From NCBI GenBank assembly GCA_024449915.1, contig JAMZAV010001442.1:62001-126000 (forward strand): 64,000 bases of DNA, read 5' to 3'. The stretch is from Sweltsa coloradensis (taxonomy: Eukaryota; Arthropoda; Insecta; Plecoptera; Chloroperlidae). The notes under the pieces are model-generated. The model saw only the letters and a list, made by a program, of their open reading frames with translations. It was not told where the DNA came from and searched no databases. This document shows positions 9,377 through 20,010 of the stretch, in pieces. Every line of letters begins with the position of its first letter. Position 1 is the first letter of the stretch. The position numbers and the translations under genes were made by a program.

Positions 9377-10500
9377 TTGCCCGGTACCACCTCGGATTTT
9401 GGCCCGTTTACCCAGAATCCAAGATGGCGTCCAACAAGGTGTAAAATCCGGATAAACCCATTAAAAGTACTATTTTTGTTTAATGAACACGTCAGTGGGG
9501 TTCATTTTACGGTTTTCAGGGTCGTAGAGAACGATGGAAAGTGTTGGATAAACGCCCAAGAAACGGAAGTACCATTTTCAAAATGGCGGCCACTTTGATG
9601 GAGAAAATTAGGTCTTTTTTCCCCTTTGAGTAAATACCATTTTATACGTAAGAGAAATTGTGATACCGGGCTGAATTCTGGATAACAATCCACGCTGAAT
9701 CTTAATCTGCCCGGTACCACCTCAGGTTTTGACCCATTTGCCCGGAATTCAAGATGGCGTCCAACAAGGTGTTGAAAAGCGCAGGAAAAGTCCTATTTAT
9801 TTTGAGTAATCACTTAAGGAGGGCTCATATTACGGTTTTCGTGGTCAAGGTGAACGGTGGAATGTGTTGCGGAAACGCAAAACAACCGGAAGTACCATTT
9901 TCAAAATGGCGGCCTCGTTGATGTGGAAAAAACGGGATTTTCCGTTTTCTTGGGATAAATAACATTTCCTACGAGTGAGACATTAGGGTACCGGACTAAT
10001 TTGTTAGTAACAAATTCTGTCGAATCTGAATTTGCCCGGTACCACCTTGGATTTTGACCCATTTGCCCGGATTTCAAGATGATGTGCAACAAGTTGTTAA
10101 AAAGGGATACAATTAAACTTATTTAAAGTCCTATTAGTGCTGGATGAACACATTAGAAGGGTTTATTAATGGGTTTTCCGGGTCAAGAAGAACAATGGAA
10201 CGTGTTGCGGTAACGCCCAAGAAACGAAAGTACCATTTTCAAAATGGTGGCCACTTTGATATGCCGAAAAGTGTTTTTTTGCCCCTTTTGGGTAAGTACC
10301 ATTTTTTACGTGTGAGACATTGTGGTACAGAGCTGAATTATGGGTAACAATCCTCGCTGAATCATTTGCCCGGAATTTAAGATGGGGTCCAACACGGTGT
10401 TGAAAAGCGTAGGAAAAGTCCTATTAATGTTGAGAGAACACGCTAGAGGCTGTTTGTTTATAAACTAACGTTTTTGGTTTAAATGTCTTATCTTCAAAAT
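9377..10500 (+). repeat. Left arm of a large inverted array of ~330-bp units
   Basis: Three to four direct units begin with GCCCGGTACCACCT at 9377, 9707 and 10034, the last partial at 10371. Each carries AAGATGGCGTCCAAC near its start and CAAAATGGCGGCC about 160 bp later. The same sequence returns inverted at 11335-12330. The innermost mirror pair (10440-10500 and 11340-11400) is almost perfect. There is no coding potential. The outer edge at 9300-9377 is degenerate. Confidence 0.85.
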
Positions 10501-10669
10501 TCTAAGTAAGAAGTAGAAAGAAAATGGGACAAAGCCAATCTCGCAAACACCAGACAGTATAGGGGAGTATAATACTCTCCGAAACTAGAGGCGAATTTTG
10601 GCAGTCGTCGTCGGGGAGAACATAACTTGGGACCAGTGTTATCAATTTCTTGAATATTACACAGTATCA

Positions 10670-11276
10670 CTAGGAAAACGCTAGAGTCCCGCCGCGTTGA
10701 TGGATGAGCGTTTTTTGTAAGTTTTTTGTTTGCGTTTTTTGCGTTTGTTTGCACTTTTCCTTTGCAAGTGCTTTTTGAATGCATTGTAGGTGATTGTTGT
10801 CAAGTTTCTATTGTTACTTGTTAATTGGTATTATAAACCTCAAAAAACTCATTTTAAAACCTTAATTTCTGTAGATTCTGGCTAACTTTTTCAACTTTTT
10901 CTTTCAAAAGGTACCTACTACATCACCATAACCTTAATGTCCATGTGAAATATGAACGTTGTAGCCCTACCTGTTTGGTCAGAATCGGACCAAATGTCAC
11001 GAAAATATCGCACTAAAAATCGAAAAAAAAATCGTAAAAGTACGATATTCATGAGAAATATTTCTTCGATTGTACCCAAAAACAATACACCTCTAAGTTC
11101 AGAGAAAACGAAGGTCCCCTCCAATTTTCATCGAGATCGCATATGCCATTTGCCCAGAATCGAGCAAACAAACAGACAGAAAAACAAACAAACAAACAAA
11201 AACAAAACACCCGAGCTAAATTTTTTGGGGGGTCAGTGAAATTGAAGTCTTCGCTTCACTCGCTACGCTCATCCAA
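10670..11276 (-). mobile_element. Rolling-circle-like element, copy B
   Basis: It has the same termini as copy A (CTAGGAAAACGC...GCTACGCTCATCCAA) and the same internal region, including GCATATGCCATTTGCCC and the translatable MRNISSIVPKN stretch near 11053. It lacks the 177-bp internal duplication of copy A. It is inserted in the spacer of the inverted array, so it is younger than the array. Confidence 0.6.
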
Positions 11277-11334
11277 TTAAGGTTTGGAAAATAAATACAA
11301 ATGAAACCATTATGCTGCACTAGTTATTTAATTC

Positions 11335-11696
11335 TTACTTACAATTTTGAAGATAAGACATTTAAACCAAAAACGTTAGTTTATAAACAAACAGCCTCTA
11401 GCGTGTTCTCTCAACATTAATAGGACTTTTCCTACGCTTTTCAACACCGTGTTGGACGCTATCTTGAATTCCGGGCGGCGGGAAAATGGGTTAAAATTTG
11501 TGGTGGTACCGAGCAGATTAAGATTCAGCGAGGTTTGTTACCCATAATTCAGCTCGGTACCACAATGTCTCTCACCCAAAGGGGACAAAAAAACACTTTT
11601 CGGCATTTCAAAGTGGCCGCCATTTTGAAAATGGTACTTCCTTTTTGGGGCGTTGTCACGTTCCATTGTTCTTATTGACCCGGAAAACTTATTCAT

Positions 11697-11761
<65 letters not shown>

Positions 11762-12330
11762 GTCTATCTTATTCAGTTATAAAAACTGATTTACAAAGGA
11801 GGACAACCCTTCTGCCCTTCTAAGGTGTTCATCCAGCACTGAAAAGAACTTTAAATAGTTGTATCCCTTTTTAACAACTTGTTGCACGTCATATTGAAAT
11901 CCGGGCAAATGGGTCAAAATCCAAGGTGGTACTGGGAAAATTCAGATTCAACAGGATTTGTTACTTACAAATTAGGCCGGAACCCTAATGTCTCACACGT
12001 AGGAAATGTTATATATCCCAAGAAAACGGAAAATCCCGTTTTTTCCACATCAACATGGCCGCCATTTTGAAAATAGTACTTCCGGTTGTTTTGCGTTTCC
12101 GCAACACATTCCATCGTTCACCTTGACCCCGAAAACCGTAATATGAGCCCTCCTTAAGTGATTACTCAAAATTAAAAGGACTTTTTCTGCGCTTTTCAAC
12201 ACCTTGTTGGACGCCATCTTGAATTCCGGGTAAATGGGTCGAAACCTCAGGTGGTACCGGGCAGATTAAGATTCAGCGGGGATTGTTATCCATAATTCAG
12301 CCCGGTACCACAATGTCTCCAATCCAAACT
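11335..12330 (-). repeat. Right arm of the large inverted array
   Basis: The reverse complement of 9377-10500: ATTTTGAAGATAAGACATTT at 11340 mirrors 10481-10500, and GGACGCCATCTTGAATTCC and GGCCGCCATTTTGA recur at the mirrored spacing. The arm is interrupted at about 11695-11815 by (TTTA)n and the LINE tail. The arms differ by scattered substitutions, so the inversion is not a very recent event or an assembly echo. Confidence 0.85.
11695..11815 (-). mobile_element. (TTTA)n plus LINE 3' tail inserted in the right arm
   Basis: Sixteen or so TTTA repeats (11697-11760) are followed by ACGTCTATCTTATTCAGTTA and AAAACTGATTTACAAAGGAG. On the minus strand this is a conserved LINE tail ending in (AAAT)n. 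It has no counterpart in the left arm, so it inserted after the inverted array formed. Confidence 0.7.
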
Positions 12331-12422
12331 TACGAAAACTGTAAGGCCTAATGCACCACTCTAGCCTAATAGACTAGGGAGGAAATAAATACCTATGCTA
12401 CCTAGATTCAGCCTAAGGTATA

Positions 12423-12503
12423 GGGGAGTAAAGGGGATGTTCGCGGGTACTCAACACATGGCTTGTTCACTCGTCTAACAACGATTATGGCATTTTCCTA
12501 GTT
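12423..12503 (+). repeat. Solo terminus of the 3606/4491-type element
   Basis: The segment GGGTACTCAACACATGGCTT ... ACGATTATGGCATTTTCCTAG matches the inverted terminus at 3835-3893 and ends in CTAG followed by T. Nothing of the element body is attached, so it is a terminal fragment. Confidence 0.55.
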
Positions 12504-12819
12504 AATTAAAAATATTTTTCAGATATTTTATTCCTTGTAAAATAAGCTTTTATTTGGTATACCAATGTCGACGATGGTAGTATCTGTGTTAAATATTTTT
12601 TTTGGTTTGTTTATTATTAATTGAATTAATAACAAAGTTATAGGAACTCAACTTGGGGCCATCAATTTTTTGATTCCGTGGTATCATATTAGTAAGTTCA
12701 CCAATTTTTGTGCTTTCTTCACGATCTGCACTATTATTAAGCTTAAAGCCCCCACTAAGACGCCGGCTTACCTGTCAATAGGTCTAGACATCCAATAGTC
12801 CTGTCAAATAAGACCTTAT

Positions 12820-13368
12820 CAGGGGCGTAGCAACCATGGCGCGAAGGGGCGCGACCGGGCCCGGTGCCTCAGGGGGCCCCCTTGAGGGCCCGAATAACAA
12901 TGTGTCCAGTTCCTGGATATTAATTACAAATGAGACTGAATATCCACTACATGTAGGGTGTCCCAAATGTGTTAGACAATATTATAAAAAATAATATTAA
13001 AATATAAAATGTCTTTATTTACATAGGAAATTAGTTTGTCGATATGACAAAGATGGCACTTGCTTATTGTTGTTTGCATTGTATTGTATGCATCGTTATA
13101 AACATAGGGTCATTGGGTAACCAGACGTCCCAGTTTCAACAAGATCGTCCCGTTTTTGTGTGATCTGTCCCGGTATTCCCAAAATAGTTGTTGGGACGGT
13201 TCCTGTCTCAGATCGCTCTACAGGCTATCTTGAGCAAAAAAAGGTCCCAAAACATTTCCGCCTCCGGCGGCTGGGGCTTCGCCCCAAACCCCGTGTAGCC
13301 CACACAACTAACAGGGGCCCATCAGAGAACCTTGCGCCCGGGCCTTTGAGTTACTAGCTACGCCACTG
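12820..13368. mobile_element. hAT-type non-autonomous element (549 bp)
   Basis: The ends CAGGGGCGTAGCAACC and TTACTAGCTACGCCACTG are inverted repeats. The flanks GACCTTAT (12812-12819) and GATCTTAT (13369-13376) match in seven of eight bases, as expected for an aged 8-bp hAT duplication. The ends are unusually G/C-rich (GGGCCC-like runs) compared with the AT-rich middle. No transposase coding seen. Confidence 0.75.
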
Positions 13369-14273
13369 GATCTTATATTGGCGTTTCAAGGAAAAAGTTA
13401 CCGTACCAAATAAGGTGAATTCAGGGTGTCTACAAGAATGGAAAACCCGGAAAAGTCAGTGAATTTAATAATTTTGGCAAGAACACACTTTCCTTTCTTG
13501 AGCCTGATTTAGATGGTTAAATGTTTTGTTTGAAAGAATCATTGAATTCAAGGACAAAACAGGATCGAAATGTAACAAAAATATGAACCACCACAATAGG
13601 AGGCCTACCTCGTTCATATTGTTCATATTTTGTCCTTGAACTCAATGAATCTTGAACGAAACATTAAACCGTCTAGTTCAGGCTTTAGTCCATTTCTTAA
13701 CCTCAAATTATTCAGTATTGCCAAAGATTGTTTGTTTGCAACCTGTAGTACCTTTCTTATCTTATTGTACTGCCCTTTAAAGGTCTAGGTCCCTAGGATA
13801 TAATATAATATCTTGATTTTTAATTGTTGACATCCTGATAGGGCAATGGTCAAACTAATCTCCCACCAGAGCACAGAACGATCGGGGAGTTCCACAGTTG
13901 TCTTTACGTTGATAAAATAGGAATTTTTACAACAATTTGGCAGCAGTGCATTATTGTTGTGGTGGGTGACAGATTTCCCACCAGGTGCAGGACGATCGAC
14001 GTTTGGTCACTGCCATGTGTAAGTTCCACTGGAACCAAAATGATAAAGAGTCCTGTGGTCACTCCCCGATCATGCGATCCTGGCGGAGAATCGAGGCGAA
14101 CGAGCTTGGCATTGCCCTATTGCTGTCTTGTGCATTTAAATGTTTTGTTGGCCAAATAAATGCCCAGTACAAGAGTTACACTGTCAAAGTATTTCAAAGA
14201 GTAGGTAGGTTACCCAACAGCCAACATCCATTTTAGGCCTAAAACTAAATCAATGTTTATACTTTTGTTCTAG
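13369..14273 (+). other. Region just upstream of the first visible syntaxin exon
   Basis: It holds an imperfect foldback (about 13510-13575 against 13625-13690, sharing TTTTGTCCTTGAA-type sequence) and two related ~27-bp words (TCCCACCAGxGCA...GACGATC at about 13861 and 13978). I found no candidate for the missing first coding exon. This is presumably intron 1, and its last bases form the acceptor ACTTTTGTTCTAG. Confidence 0.5.
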
Positions 14274-14360
14274 GCCCAGAGTGATGACGACGATGTTGGG
14301 TCTGATGACGTTGCTGTCACTGTGGAACGAGATGGATTCATGGATGAATTCTTTGCGGAG
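14274..14360 (+). CDS. Stx1: Syntaxin-1 exon: acidic N-terminal linker and start of helix Ha
   Basis: 87 bp, 29 codons, phase 0 at both ends. The acceptor TTGTTCTAG precedes GCC and the donor GAG|gtaaac follows. The product begins AQSDDDD and contains VAVTVERDGFMDEFFAE, the conserved stretch leading into the Ha helix of the Habc domain (about residues 12-40 of ~290). The missing upstream exon should encode the short N-peptide that binds Munc18. Syntaxin-1 is the presynaptic plasma-membrane Qa-SNARE that pairs with SNAP-25 and synaptobrevin for vesicle fusion. The reading frame continues directly into the exon at 21853. Confidence 0.95.
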
Positions 14361-14975
14361 GTAAACTTGCCATGTTACCTATAATTAGACCTTCATAACT
14401 ATTTAGGCTAATCCTCACTGGTTTTCTGATTTTAGGGCCTAGCTTGCTTAAGCCCTGTCCCTTTCTTACTTCAAGTGTAGCCTTAGACCTCTTAGAGTAA
14501 CAAGTAGTAGCCTAGTCTAGAGATTATGTCTACATAATTTGGATTACAAAATTTTACAAAAATATGGTAGGCTATAAGCCCAAATGGATTTAGGCTAGTC
14601 CTACGAAGTAATTTTTAAAATGCCTGCTTATTTGCTTTTTTCGGAGACAAATCAAAATGGGCGCAATGCTCGATAAATTACTGTAATAATAGGGTGTAGG
14701 CCCTATATACGCTGGCTTATTTGTTCGATTTAGTAGCAGGGGTGGACGTGGACAAATTCTCCAAAAATGTGGAGCCAACAATAATCTGTACGGGTCAGCA
14801 TTGGAACGGAAGTTAGCAATGAGTTTTCGCGGAGCAGTTAGGGTCTGGGCGAAACCCCAGTGTAAACTTTTTAGGATTGTAGGCCTATTTCGTTTGATTG
14901 ACTAAAATGCGATTTAAAGGTGAAATAGTTAGCTAATATTGCATTGATAAATGAAAAACACTCGCCTGTATATTA

Positions 14976-15711
14976 CTAGGAAGCTTCGCAAACGCTTTTT
15001 CAGGCGCGTTGTTGGATGAGCGTAAGGTGCATTGAGCTGCCATGTGTTATGCAGATTTTCTGTTGTTTTGTGAAAAAATCATTTCTAAGTCGAAGAAATT
15101 AAAGAAACAAAAACAATTGTAAATTAAAAAAATGAAAATATCGTAAAAGTGCTATTTTTATAAAAAAAAATCAAAAAATCAATTGCGCTCAAATTTCACA
15201 TGAATATATTAATTCATAAAATTAAGGTTCTGTGAAAAAATCATTACAATCGGATAAAGCATGTAGGTGTTATAAGCCAAAGAAATGTTTTTTAAATAAA
15301 AAAATCGTAAAATTGCGATTTTCGTGAGAAATAATTTTTTTCGATTGCGCTCAAATTTTACAAAAATATATTAATTTATAAAATTAAGGTTCTGTGAAAA
15401 AATCATCACAATTGGATAAAGTATGTAGGTGTTATAAGTCGAAGAAAGGTTTTAAAAATTGGAAAAAATCGTAAAATTGCGATTTTCATGAGAAATTATT
15501 TTTCGATTGCGCTAAAAAACGTTACAGTTCTAAGTTCAGAGATTTTGAAGGTCTCCAGAAAATTTCATCGCAATTGAAGTAGCCTATCGGTTTAGCTGGA
15601 ATCACGTGGACAAACACACAAAAATACAAAAAAGGGGGAAAAAACATTCCGGATTTTTTTCTCCAGTGTAGTGAAATGGAATCTTCTTTTCGCTCACTAC
15701 ACTCATCCAAT
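14976..15711 (-). mobile_element. Rolling-circle-like element, copy F (second subfamily)
   Basis: It begins CTAGGAAGCTTCGCAAACGC with a GCGCGTTGTTGGATGAGCG subterminal block and ends CACTACACTCATCCAA. The interior differs from copies A-C: two to three direct ~150-bp repeats built on GTGAAAAAATCATTACAATC and TCGTAAAATTGCGATTTTC. A translatable stretch near 15490 (MRN.FSIALKNV..LSSEI) is clearly related to that of copies A-D. Flanking sequence is ordinary intron. Confidence 0.6.
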
Positions 15712-16023
15712 AATGCAAGGTGGTTTGCTCTAGTCTTTATGCCACCCTTCTTGGCAACTAAAAAAGTGATTTAGGGGCCAGCAATAGCCAGTGTAAAGTG
15801 CTTAGACTACACTGGCACTGACGTATTTACACTAGGTCTGCGAATGAACAAACTTGTTGTGTCTTTTTTAATTAATACAAGGAACACAGCAATTTCATTG
15901 TATCAATGGGAAATGCAAATATATGCAATCAACTGTTGCAGAGATGAGTTGGTAATTTTCTATGCCCTATATTGGAATTATTTCTGGAATTTGTTTGTTG
16001 TGACTGTTACAAACTAGCTACCG

Positions 16024-16430
16024 GCATACTTCGGGAAGTTCCTTTTGAAAAGGATCTTTTAAACGATTCAGTTCATCGATAATATTGATATTAGGGTACC
16101 AATAAAAAATTCAAGCCTGTTCCAACATAGATGGAATCTCAAGTGTGGTAAATGAAATTCAAAACAATACAATCTCATGCCACTCGCTGCCTTCTCCTTC
16201 TGTGTTTTCTTTGTTTTTGCCTCCCGCTATTGGCTAAGTTCTCTCCCAAACATAAATCTCAAGTAACACACCTTGTGACCTATCTCTGTCTGCCCAAGAG
16301 GGAAATACGAATTACGTGTTTCGTACCGTTTTCAACCAATTATTGATATTTCGACTATCGATAATGACTTTTGATTATCGAACATCGAGATTTTATCCCA
16401 TATTGATTAGCCTATCGTGTGCATCACTAA
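16024..16430. mobile_element. Fused relics of two TIR elements
   Basis: 16024-16075 (CATACTTCGGGAAGTTCCTT...) matches the inverted right end of the element at 54202-54681. From about 16076 to 16430 the sequence matches the element at 57302-57688 (shared words CATACAATCTCATGCC-like, CCCAAACATAAATCTC, GACCTATCTC) and ends GTGCATCACTAA. One element was truncated at the join, so this copy is a mosaic and inactive. Confidence 0.6.
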
Positions 16431-16809
16431 TTATAAGGATAACAAATTCGCACAGCAAATAATGAACTACATCACCTCAAATATGTAATTAATTATGAAA
16501 CTTGTTGAGTTATTTTCTCTGAAGCCGGGTCATTTCACCTAAGTAGGCCCCCCTAATCTTAGAATCATTAGTTGTCACAATTATTTGATTTATGGCTACC
16601 ACCTCCCGGGGCTATGAATAAGTTAAGAAGGTGTTGGTATGCTGAAAAATGAAATTAAGTCATCCCCCCCATAGATAGTTTTCCAATTTGATCTCTAGGA
16701 CAGGGAGATGCGCTCCGGTAGTCAATGTATTATTATATATTTTTTTATATAGTCAGGAAAGGGAAGGGGGTGAGTCAACTCCACCTTCATCATGCTAATT
16801 GCAGATAGT

Positions 16810-16895
16810 ACTACCCCACTTATTTATTTATATATTATTTATTTAATGTCTATCCTATTCAGTTATAAAAACTGATTTACAAAGGAGGACAACTA
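16810..16895 (-). repeat. LINE 3'-tail family fragment
   Basis: TTATTTAATGTCTATCCTAT and AAAACTGATTTACAAAGGAG are nearly identical to the tail at 11765-11810. On the minus strand it is a ~65-bp conserved block followed by an AAAT-rich tail. Confidence 0.65.
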
Positions 16896-17117
16896 CATAA
16901 ATAAATGTAATTGCATAATATACAGACACAACTATGAACTACATTTAAGTAATAATGTGCCCATTTACAATAATTGATATCAATCAATAACTATGTCATC
17001 AGCTTGACTTATGCAGTTATTGATCGATAGCAATTGTTGTTGAACCCGAATTTTCTGGGTTCGAGCCCTAGCTGGGGCAACATTTTACAATATTCAATTA
17101 TAATAGGTACCTACGGC

Positions 17118-18019
17118 TAGTGTTGGCAAATTGTTGAAAATTTTCAGTGAAATGAAAATTTTCAAGAGACTTTTTCAGAAAAGTTTCAAATATTTTTTTA
17201 TTGCTATATGATTTAGGTTGGTCATCTTACATTATCTGGTAGTATTGAATACCAAAGAAAAGCATGTTAAATTGTGATACTAAGGTAAGAAGTCTGTGCA
17301 TGACTTTCCCTTTTCCAGTAAACGAAGAAATTAGCACTGTTAATTTTGAAGATATTGAAGCTCTACTTGATCAAATTAGTGGATCGAAGAGGAAACTATT
17401 TATTTTGTAATAATCTCGCATCATAATTATACAAACTTACATATGTTAATCTTTCTGTGCCTAAATCAATACGGTACTTTTATTCTATAGACTTGTAGGC
17501 CTAATACAGAATGTTACTTAAATCCTGTTTTTATATGATTTTGATTCTGAAATTGTGATTTTTTTAGTTTTTATGCCTGAATAGGCCTACCCATTTAACA
17601 TGCAAGGCCAGTCATTCCATGGTAGGCCTACATCTTGTTAGCACTGTTAGTTGCTCATAAAATGTTCTGTAATTTCATCAGCTTATTTGCCATTCAAAGC
17701 AAAAAAATGCATTTGTTGCCTGCCAGAAAAATAAAGTTAGCCTATATATTCTAACAAAATGTCTTCCAATACCTTCTATGTTTAATAACAATTTAAGTAT
17801 TTCAGTACCGATAATGATAATACAGGAGTATCAGTCGCTTTACCAGGCACATTACCAGTAAGTTTACAATAAATTTGAAACCCAATTTTTTAAGTACGAA
17901 TATCAAGCTATATGATAACAATGGTTTTTTATTTTTTTGAAAATTTTTCACGTAAATTTTCATGAAAATTTTCATGAAATTTTCAACAAATCAAAATTTC
18001 CAGAAAATTGCCAACACTA
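17118..18019. mobile_element. hAT-type non-autonomous element (902 bp) with perfect 8-bp duplication
   Basis: The ends TAGTGTTGGCAA and TTGCCAACACTA are flanked by CCTACGGC on both sides (17110-17117 and 18020-18027). The subterminal regions are full of GAAAATTTTC words in both orientations. Two internal stretches look like exon remnants: about 17318-17410 (after TTTTCCAG, containing EISTVNFEDIEALLDQIS and a stop) and 17806-17865 (after ATTTCAG). I do not recognise them. They could be transposase remnants or captured host exons. Confidence 0.9.
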
Positions 18020-18142
18020 CCTACGGCCATATAAAAAATAAAATTGGCCGGTGTATTCATGCAACAGACATGTAGGCCTAATACACATTTCAAAAGGGTA
18101 CTCAACATCGTAGGATCAGACTCTATTTTTGGCTATTTAATG

Positions 18143-18884
18143 CAGGGTTGGCAAAAAGCCGGCTTTTATTAGTTTTGTCCAGGTCAGTGGCTAAAACTGG
18201 TTTTAACCGGCTAAAAATGGTTTTAACCGGCTAAAACCGGCCAAAAGTCAGAAAAACTACATACCGTAGCCCTATACTGCACTGCAATATACCATTAGTT
18301 TTTAGAATTAGATCATGGACTTCTGTATTCTACAGCCTTTATCTGTTTGTTTATTTATTTATTGTCTATCAGCACTCAAGTCAGTAGGCTGTACTGCGTT
18401 TCACTTTCAATGCCACTGCCAAGGGATCGCAGCACTGGTCACCCTCACATTATGATGGCCATCTGTTCAGGAATAACACAGAACCACCCTCTAAAATCGT
18501 TCGTAAAATAAAGTAAAACTGTAAAACGGCATCAAACTGCTTCTGAAAGTGACGTACGGTACACATATTTTGGCCTTTAAGAAAACGATTTTTTAATACT
18601 GGAATATTTTAACGGTCATGCTATCTCATTACAAGAAGGCGTGGTCTCACAACACATTCATCGAGGTCGGCAGCAGAAACGCGGGAAATTTAAAATCAAT
18701 AATGCCAACACGAGAACTGAAACGTATTAAAAATTATTGTAAAAATGATTGGGCCGAAGTATGTTAGGCCTATTCTTTCTGTTGAAGGTGGTTAAAATCG
18801 GCTGAAATGAGTTTTGACCAGGCCGGTTAAAACCGGATAAAACCACAGTTTAAACCAGGGGGTGGCTAAAACTTGCCAACCCTG
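18143..18884. mobile_element. hAT-type non-autonomous element (742 bp) with perfect 8-bp duplication
   Basis: The ends CAGGGTTGGCAA and TTGCCAACCCTG are flanked by ATTTAATG on both sides (18135-18142 and 18885-18892). The left end has a subterminal tandem array of GGCTAAAACCGG-like words, with a shorter inverted counterpart near the right end. These are likely transposase-binding repeats. The middle is non-coding. It sits 115 bp from the previous hAT copy, and both ends share GTTGGCAA, so they may be related families. Confidence 0.9.
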
Positions 18885-19924
18885 ATTTAATGTACGGCCC
18901 ACCTTTCTGTCAGCTAGTCATTAAATTGTTCCTTGGAAGACTGTGACATTCGAGTCACATATTATGAAGTTGATAATTCATAGGCCTATTTGATTGTTGG
19001 TTGCATTAATTTGGCTTAAAGTTTGTGCTAAATGACCTGTTAAATGAAAACAAACATCAATGTTTACATCTAGTTTCTCAGCATAAATGGTCTGAAAACA
19101 AATGATAAAACCAGTGCCAGTGCTGCACTCTCACAGCAGGCATTCAAAAAACGTCACTTCCACTCAAATTGGGTCGTTTGCTATTCTCAATGGACAATGA
19201 AATGATCAAAGTTTTTTATTTTAAAATTATCCATTTTAAGATACGGTAGCAACAGTTCTGTTTCTTTCAATTCACTGGACTTACTAGCCAAAGCCAATAT
19301 ATAAATTTAATATACATTAATAATTCAATGATATTATTAAACTTGTCTATCTTTTTTTTTTCCATCTTCTTTCAGTCTGAAAGTTTTTTTCTAGTATTGG
19401 TCTATAAGTTTTACAAAAATCATGTATTTGTGAAGTACGAGAATATAATAGGCCTACCTAACCATTCTTGTGTAGGTTATGTTGTAGTCCTTTACTGTCA
19501 ATATAAATGCATAGCCAAAAAAAAAACCTGTTTATTGTTGGGATAGGCCCTACTCAGGATGAAAAATGCAGAAAAATCATTCCAAAAATTCATTGAATGA
19601 CGGTGTTTCTCTAATACAACCATTTTGACAGTGTTTTGTCGTGTCTTTACCTGACGGATGAAAAACTAAATGATTTCGAATTGTCGACTATCGAGTCAAA
19701 ATCGATAAACCAAGTCGAATCTTTGGCATCTTTTGCCATTGGTCCAAACTAACCATGTCTAATCAATCGTGCCTGAATTGATTGTTACATTTAGCAATTT
19801 TAATCGCACAGAAAAGGCGCATTTGGTGACTTTTAAAAAAATAACGAAAAAGCAAAATAAAGCATAATTTGATTTTCATTGAGGATTATTTTTCAATTCA
19901 AAAAATCTTTCCTGGGCGGCTGGA

Positions 19925-20010
19925 CCCCTACTTATTCGGGATTTGAACTTTGATTCTTTTTGTGCCATACTCCTCGGACCAGCGCCCTAATCGTATGTGC
20001 CACCACAGAC
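19925..20010 (-). repeat. Possible tRNA-derived SINE relic
   Basis: On the minus strand TTAGGGCGCTGGTCCGAGGA resembles an A-box region, and AAGTTCAAATCCC about 35 bp later resembles a B box. The rest of a tRNA fold is not visible. A weak relic; it could be chance. Confidence 0.3.

Noticed and set aside
1..14273. First coding exon of syntaxin (N-peptide)
   Set aside because: I looked for an ATG followed by a TKDRL/KDR-like peptide and a donor, and found none. It is short and may lie upstream of the window.
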